Source of the DNA: an uncultured Cardiobacterium sp.
GTDB lineage: Bacteria > Pseudomonadota > Gammaproteobacteria > Cardiobacteriales > Cardiobacteriaceae
DNA: 8,280 nt
NCBI RefSeq assembly: GCF_938028185.1
Contig: NZ_CALJAH010000102.1
Coordinates: forward strand, 1 to 8,280
Direction of reading: 5' to 3'
Position 1 is the stretch's first letter. Each line of letters starts with the position of its first letter. The notes below the pieces were generated by a model, which saw only the letters and a program-made list of their open reading frames with translations, did no database searches and was not told the origin of the DNA. This document shows positions 5,812 through 8,280 of this stretch, piece by piece. The position numbers and the translations under genes were made by a program.

Positions 5812-7245
5812 TCAGCGTTGGCGCAGGCTTTCGTCGATTTTGGTTTGCAGCGGGCTTAACAGGTAATCCAGCACGCGGCGCTTGCCGGTTTTGATTTCGG
5901 CGGTGACGTTCATCCCGGCGGAGAGGCGCACCGGCTGGCCTTCGATGTTCAGCGTGTCGTGGTCAAGGGCGACGGTCGCGGCATAGACGAGGCCGAGCTG
6001 TTCGTTTTCGATGGCGTCGTAGCTGATGGTCTGCACTTTGCCGGTGAGGTAGCCGTAGCGGGTGTAGGGGAAGGCTTCTATTTTGATGACGGCTTCCTGT
6101 CCCTGGCGGACGAAGCCGATGTCTTTGTTGAGGATGAGCGCTTTGACGTTCAGCTGGTAGTCGTCGGGGACGATGACCAAGAGCGGTTGCGCCGCAGTTA
6201 CCACGCCGCCGATGGTATGCGTCGCCAGTTGTTGCACGGTTCCGCTGACCGGCGCGGCGAGGCGCATCAGCCGTTGCCGCTGTTGCGCCTTGTCCAGCTG
6301 GGCTTGCAGTTGTGCGCTTTGTTCGTCCGCCTGACGCAAGGCATCGAGGGTGTCGCGGCGGATGGTCTGGGTGTTGACGGCGCGGCTGTCTTTCGCTTCG
6401 TCTATCGCTGCCTTGATTTGTTCGCGCTGGTTGCGTTTGCTCTTGAGGTCGTTCTGGTTTTCGATCAGTTTGCTTTTTTGTTCGAGGTAGGCGTGGTTGG
6501 AGATGAAGTTTTGTTTGACCAGTTTGCCCAAATCGTTGGTGCGCTTGCTTTCGATGCTGCCGAGGTTGGCGAGTTTGTCAATTTCGGCATTGACCACACG
6601 CGCCTCGGCTTCGTGCTGGCGGATACGGGCGCGGATTTGCTGGTCTTGCGCTGCCCAAGCCTGATACTGGTTGCTCACCAGTAGCTGCGCCTGCACGAAA
6701 TCGGCTTCGTCAATGCCTGCCTGCAAGGCAGCGGCTTTGTTCATTTGCGGCGGACGGTTGTGATCCAGCGCAGCAAGTAGCGCTTCATTACGCCATTTGG
6801 CGAGTTGCGCCGCGTGCAGCGCTTTTTCCGACTGAGTAACGTCGGCATCGCTGCCGACCGCGCGCAGCTCCAGCAGGGTTTCGCCCGCCTCAACGTGTTG
6901 TCCGTCGCGTACATGGATGGCTTTGACCTCCGCCGTCTCCAGCGGTTGAATCACCTTGCTCTGCCCGCCCGGCTCGGTTTTGCCCTGGGCGACGGCGACA
7001 ATATCCAGCTCGCCGAACCACGCCCAAACCAGGGCGAGTACGGCAAAGAGCATAATCAGCCGCGCCGTCCACTTGGGCAGCGGCGATACCGGCGTTTCGG
7101 TGAGCTCAAGATGCGCGGGGAGAAAATCGCGCTCGTGCCGGTCGCGTTCGGGCGGTTCCAGCTCCTTGCGCACCGCCCAGACATTGCGCCACACGGTGAG
7201 ATAACGCTTGAGCAGGTCGCCCCACGCTTCTTTGCGGATGCCCAT
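5812..7245 (-). CDS. hlyD: HlyD-type membrane fusion (adaptor) protein of an RTX exporter
   Basis: At 477 residues it is almost exactly the length of E. coli HlyD (478). It spans the inner membrane once and links the ABC exporter to TolC across the periplasm. Domains in order: a cytosolic N-terminus (1-58) with the conserved FLPAHLELTETPVS (41-54), a single membrane helix (about 60-78), the first lipoyl half (KVIQPLETAEV..GQHVEAGETLLEL, 97-127), a long coiled-coil hairpin rich in Q/A/K/E (about 130-328), the second lipoyl half (LAAPVSGTVQQLATHTIGGVVT, 329-350) and a C-terminal beta domain with EAFPYTRYGYL (390-400) and IKTGKRRVLDYLLSPL (451-466). The last two are signatures of the RTX-toxin subgroup rather than generic EmrA-like adaptors. 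The start at 7245 gives the standard N-terminus; there is no strong Shine-Dalgarno. It lies 42 bases after hlyB. Confidence 0.96.
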   Translation of the reverse strand: MGIRKEAWGDLLKRYLTVWRNVWAVRKELEPPERDRHERDFLPAHLELTETPVSPLPKWTARLIMLFAVLALVWAWFGELDIVAVAQGKTEPGGQSKVIQPLETAEVKAIHVRDGQHVEAGETLLELRAVGSDADVTQSEKALHAAQLAKWRNEALLAALDHNRPPQMNKAAALQAGIDEADFVQAQLLVSNQYQAWAAQDQQIRARIRQHEAEARVVNAEIDKLANLGSIESKRTNDLGKLVKQNFISNHAYLEQKSKLIENQNDLKSKRNQREQIKAAIDEAKDSRAVNTQTIRRDTLDALRQADEQSAQLQAQLDKAQQRQRLMRLAAPVSGTVQQLATHTIGGVVTAAQPLLVIVPDDYQLNVKALILNKDIGFVRQGQEAVIKIEAFPYTRYGYLTGKVQTISYDAIENEQLGLVYAATVALDHDTLNIEGQPVRLSAGMNVTAEIKTGKRRVLDYLLSPLQTKIDESLRQR

Positions 7246-7274
7246 TTATGCTGCCCCGGCTCTGTTCAACGGAT

Positions 7275-7286
7275 ACATATATATGT
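7275..7286. repeat. 12-base AT-rich palindrome between hlyB and hlyD
   Basis: ACATATATATGT is a perfect palindrome starting 1 base after the hlyB stop codon on the minus strand, in an otherwise GC-rich setting. It could be a protein-binding site or a weak hairpin, or chance. No function can be assigned. Confidence 0.35.
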
Positions 7287-7287
7287 C

Positions 7288-8280
7288 TCACCCGTTCTGC
7301 AACTGGTGCAAATAGCGGTAATACCCCTCTTTGCGCCGCAGCAGCTCCTCATGCGTGCCTTCCTCGACAATCCGCCCCTTGTCCATCGCAATAATGCGGT
7401 GGGCGCGGCGCACGGTAGAAAGACGGTGCGCGATAATCAGCACGGTGCGGTCGCGGCAGATGGCATCCATATTTGCCATGATGGCGCGTTCCGATTCATA
7501 ATCGAGCGCACTCGTCGCTTCATCCAAAATCAAAATACGCGGATTCGTTACCAGCGCGCGGGCGATGGCAATACGCTGCCGCTGCCCGCCGGAAAGCCCT
7601 GCGCCTTGTTCACCGACCATAGTGTCATAACCCTCGCGCAGCTCCATAATAAAATCATGCGCCCCGGCCAATTGCGCCGCCTGAATCACCCGCTCCAGCG
7701 GCATTCCTGGATCAGAAAGGGCGATATTGTCGCGCACGCTGGCATTCATCAGCACATTCTCCTGCAACACCACCCCCACCTGGCGACGTAACCAAGCCGG
7801 ATCAGCCAGCGCCAAATCATTGCCGTCAATCAACACCCGTCCCTGCTCTGGCACATACAGCCGCTGCACCAGCTTGGTCAGCGTACTCTTGCCCGAACCG
7901 GAACGGCCGACAATACCAATCACCTCACCGGCGCGGAACTGCACACTCAAATCCGGCAATACCAACTGCCCATCCGGGCGATAGCGGAACTGCACATGGT
8001 CAAAAGCAATATCGCCACGAATCTCCGGCAAATTAAGGCGGGAAGAAGGATTTTCCGTCGGCGTATTCAAAATATCACCAAGCCGTGCCACCGAAATCCC
8101 GACCTGCTGAAAATCCTGCCACAACTGCGCGAGGCGTATCACCGGAGCCGCTACCTGCCCGGCCAACATATTAAAAGCAATCAACTGCCCCACCGTCAGC
8201 CTGCCCTCAATCACCAGCTTCGCGCCAAAATAAAGAGTAGCGATAGTTACCGACTTCTGAATGAGCTGAATCCCTTGCTG
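7288..8280 (-). CDS. hlyB: HlyB-type ABC exporter of a type I secretion system, 5' end outside the window
   Basis: The last 330 codons are visible and the frame is open to the right edge; about 375 N-terminal residues (C39-like domain and most membrane helices) of a typical ~707-residue HlyB are missing. Visible-fragment numbering: the end of the membrane domain with VIEGRLTVGQLIAFNMLAGQ (23-42) and RLAQLWQDFQQVGISVARLGDILN (49-72), then the nucleotide-binding domain with Walker A GRSGSGKST (125-133), Q-loop VLQENVLMN (171-179), signature LSGGQRQR (229-236), Walker B ILILDEATSALD (249-260) and H-loop IIAHRLSTV (282-290). All ATPase motifs are intact. The near-identity with E. coli HlyB around these segments (from memory) marks the RTX-toxin exporter subgroup. 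ATP hydrolysis drives export of an unfolded substrate with a C-terminal secretion signal. Base composition is lower in GC than in the genes to the left (30/60 at 8041-8100, 28/60 at 8221-8280). Confidence 0.97.
   Translation of the reverse strand, partial: QQGIQLIQKSVTIATLYFGAKLVIEGRLTVGQLIAFNMLAGQVAAPVIRLAQLWQDFQQVGISVARLGDILNTPTENPSSRLNLPEIRGDIAFDHVQFRYRPDGQLVLPDLSVQFRAGEVIGIVGRSGSGKSTLTKLVQRLYVPEQGRVLIDGNDLALADPAWLRRQVGVVLQENVLMNASVRDNIALSDPGMPLERVIQAAQLAGAHDFIMELREGYDTMVGEQGAGLSGGQRQRIAIARALVTNPRILILDEATSALDYESERAIMANMDAICRDRTVLIIAHRLSTVRRAHRIIAMDKGRIVEEGTHEELLRRKEGYYRYLHQLQNG

Noticed and set aside
4526..5866. Long open frame on the plus strand, 446 codons, opposite tolC
   Set aside because: It lies fully antisense to a gene with clear TolC features; its product is Phe/Gly/Val-rich with no recognisable domain, typical of the open antisense frame of GC-rich genes.
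6805..7791. Open plus-strand frame of 328 codons opposite hlyD and hlyB
   Set aside because: It overlaps the start of hlyD and the ATPase motifs of hlyB, has an Arg/His/Leu-rich composition and no family features.

Overview
The window reads as an ordinary, tightly packed stretch of a GC-rich gammaproteobacterial chromosome. All eight protein genes lie on the minus strand, so transcription runs from right to left. The adjacent cmoA and cmoB genes (tRNA wobble-uridine modification) point to Gammaproteobacteria. The GC-rich sequence and a hemolysin-type secretion operon would fit a Cardiobacterium-like host, but that genus call is only a guess.

Right part (8280 to 4451): the end of hlyB, complete hlyD and complete tolC form a type I secretion operon of the RTX/hemolysin class. 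HlyB is the inner-membrane ABC exporter, HlyD the periplasmic adaptor and TolC the outer-membrane channel; together they would export a C-terminally signalled protein in one step. Toxin and activator genes would be expected to the right of the window, and none is visible here. Carrying its own tolC distinguishes this locus from E. coli hlyCABD.

Middle (4450 to 2619): a probable promoter at the end of tolC leads into cmoA (carboxy-SAM synthase) and cmoB (tRNA U34 carboxymethyltransferase), which work in sequence to make 5-oxyacetyl-uridine at tRNA position 34. Between them sits a ~65-base palindromic element that looks like a dispersed intergenic repeat and supplies spurious upstream start codons for cmoB.

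Left part (2618 to 1): a promoter with a perfect TATAAT box and an adjacent 10+10 base inverted repeat precedes a compact three-gene operon: a four-helix DUF350 membrane protein, a YdjI-like SPFH protein with a Gly-rich stretch and a SHOCT tail, and a protein with two zinc-ribbon plus DUF4178 units that runs off the left edge. Start and stop codons are nearly touching and one Shine-Dalgarno overlaps the preceding stop codon. The biochemical role of this module is unknown; a membrane-stress or membrane-scaffold function is the best inference, and it is the least understood part of the window. No tRNA, rRNA, CRISPR array, transposase or phage gene was seen, and no gene-free gap exceeds about 105 bases.
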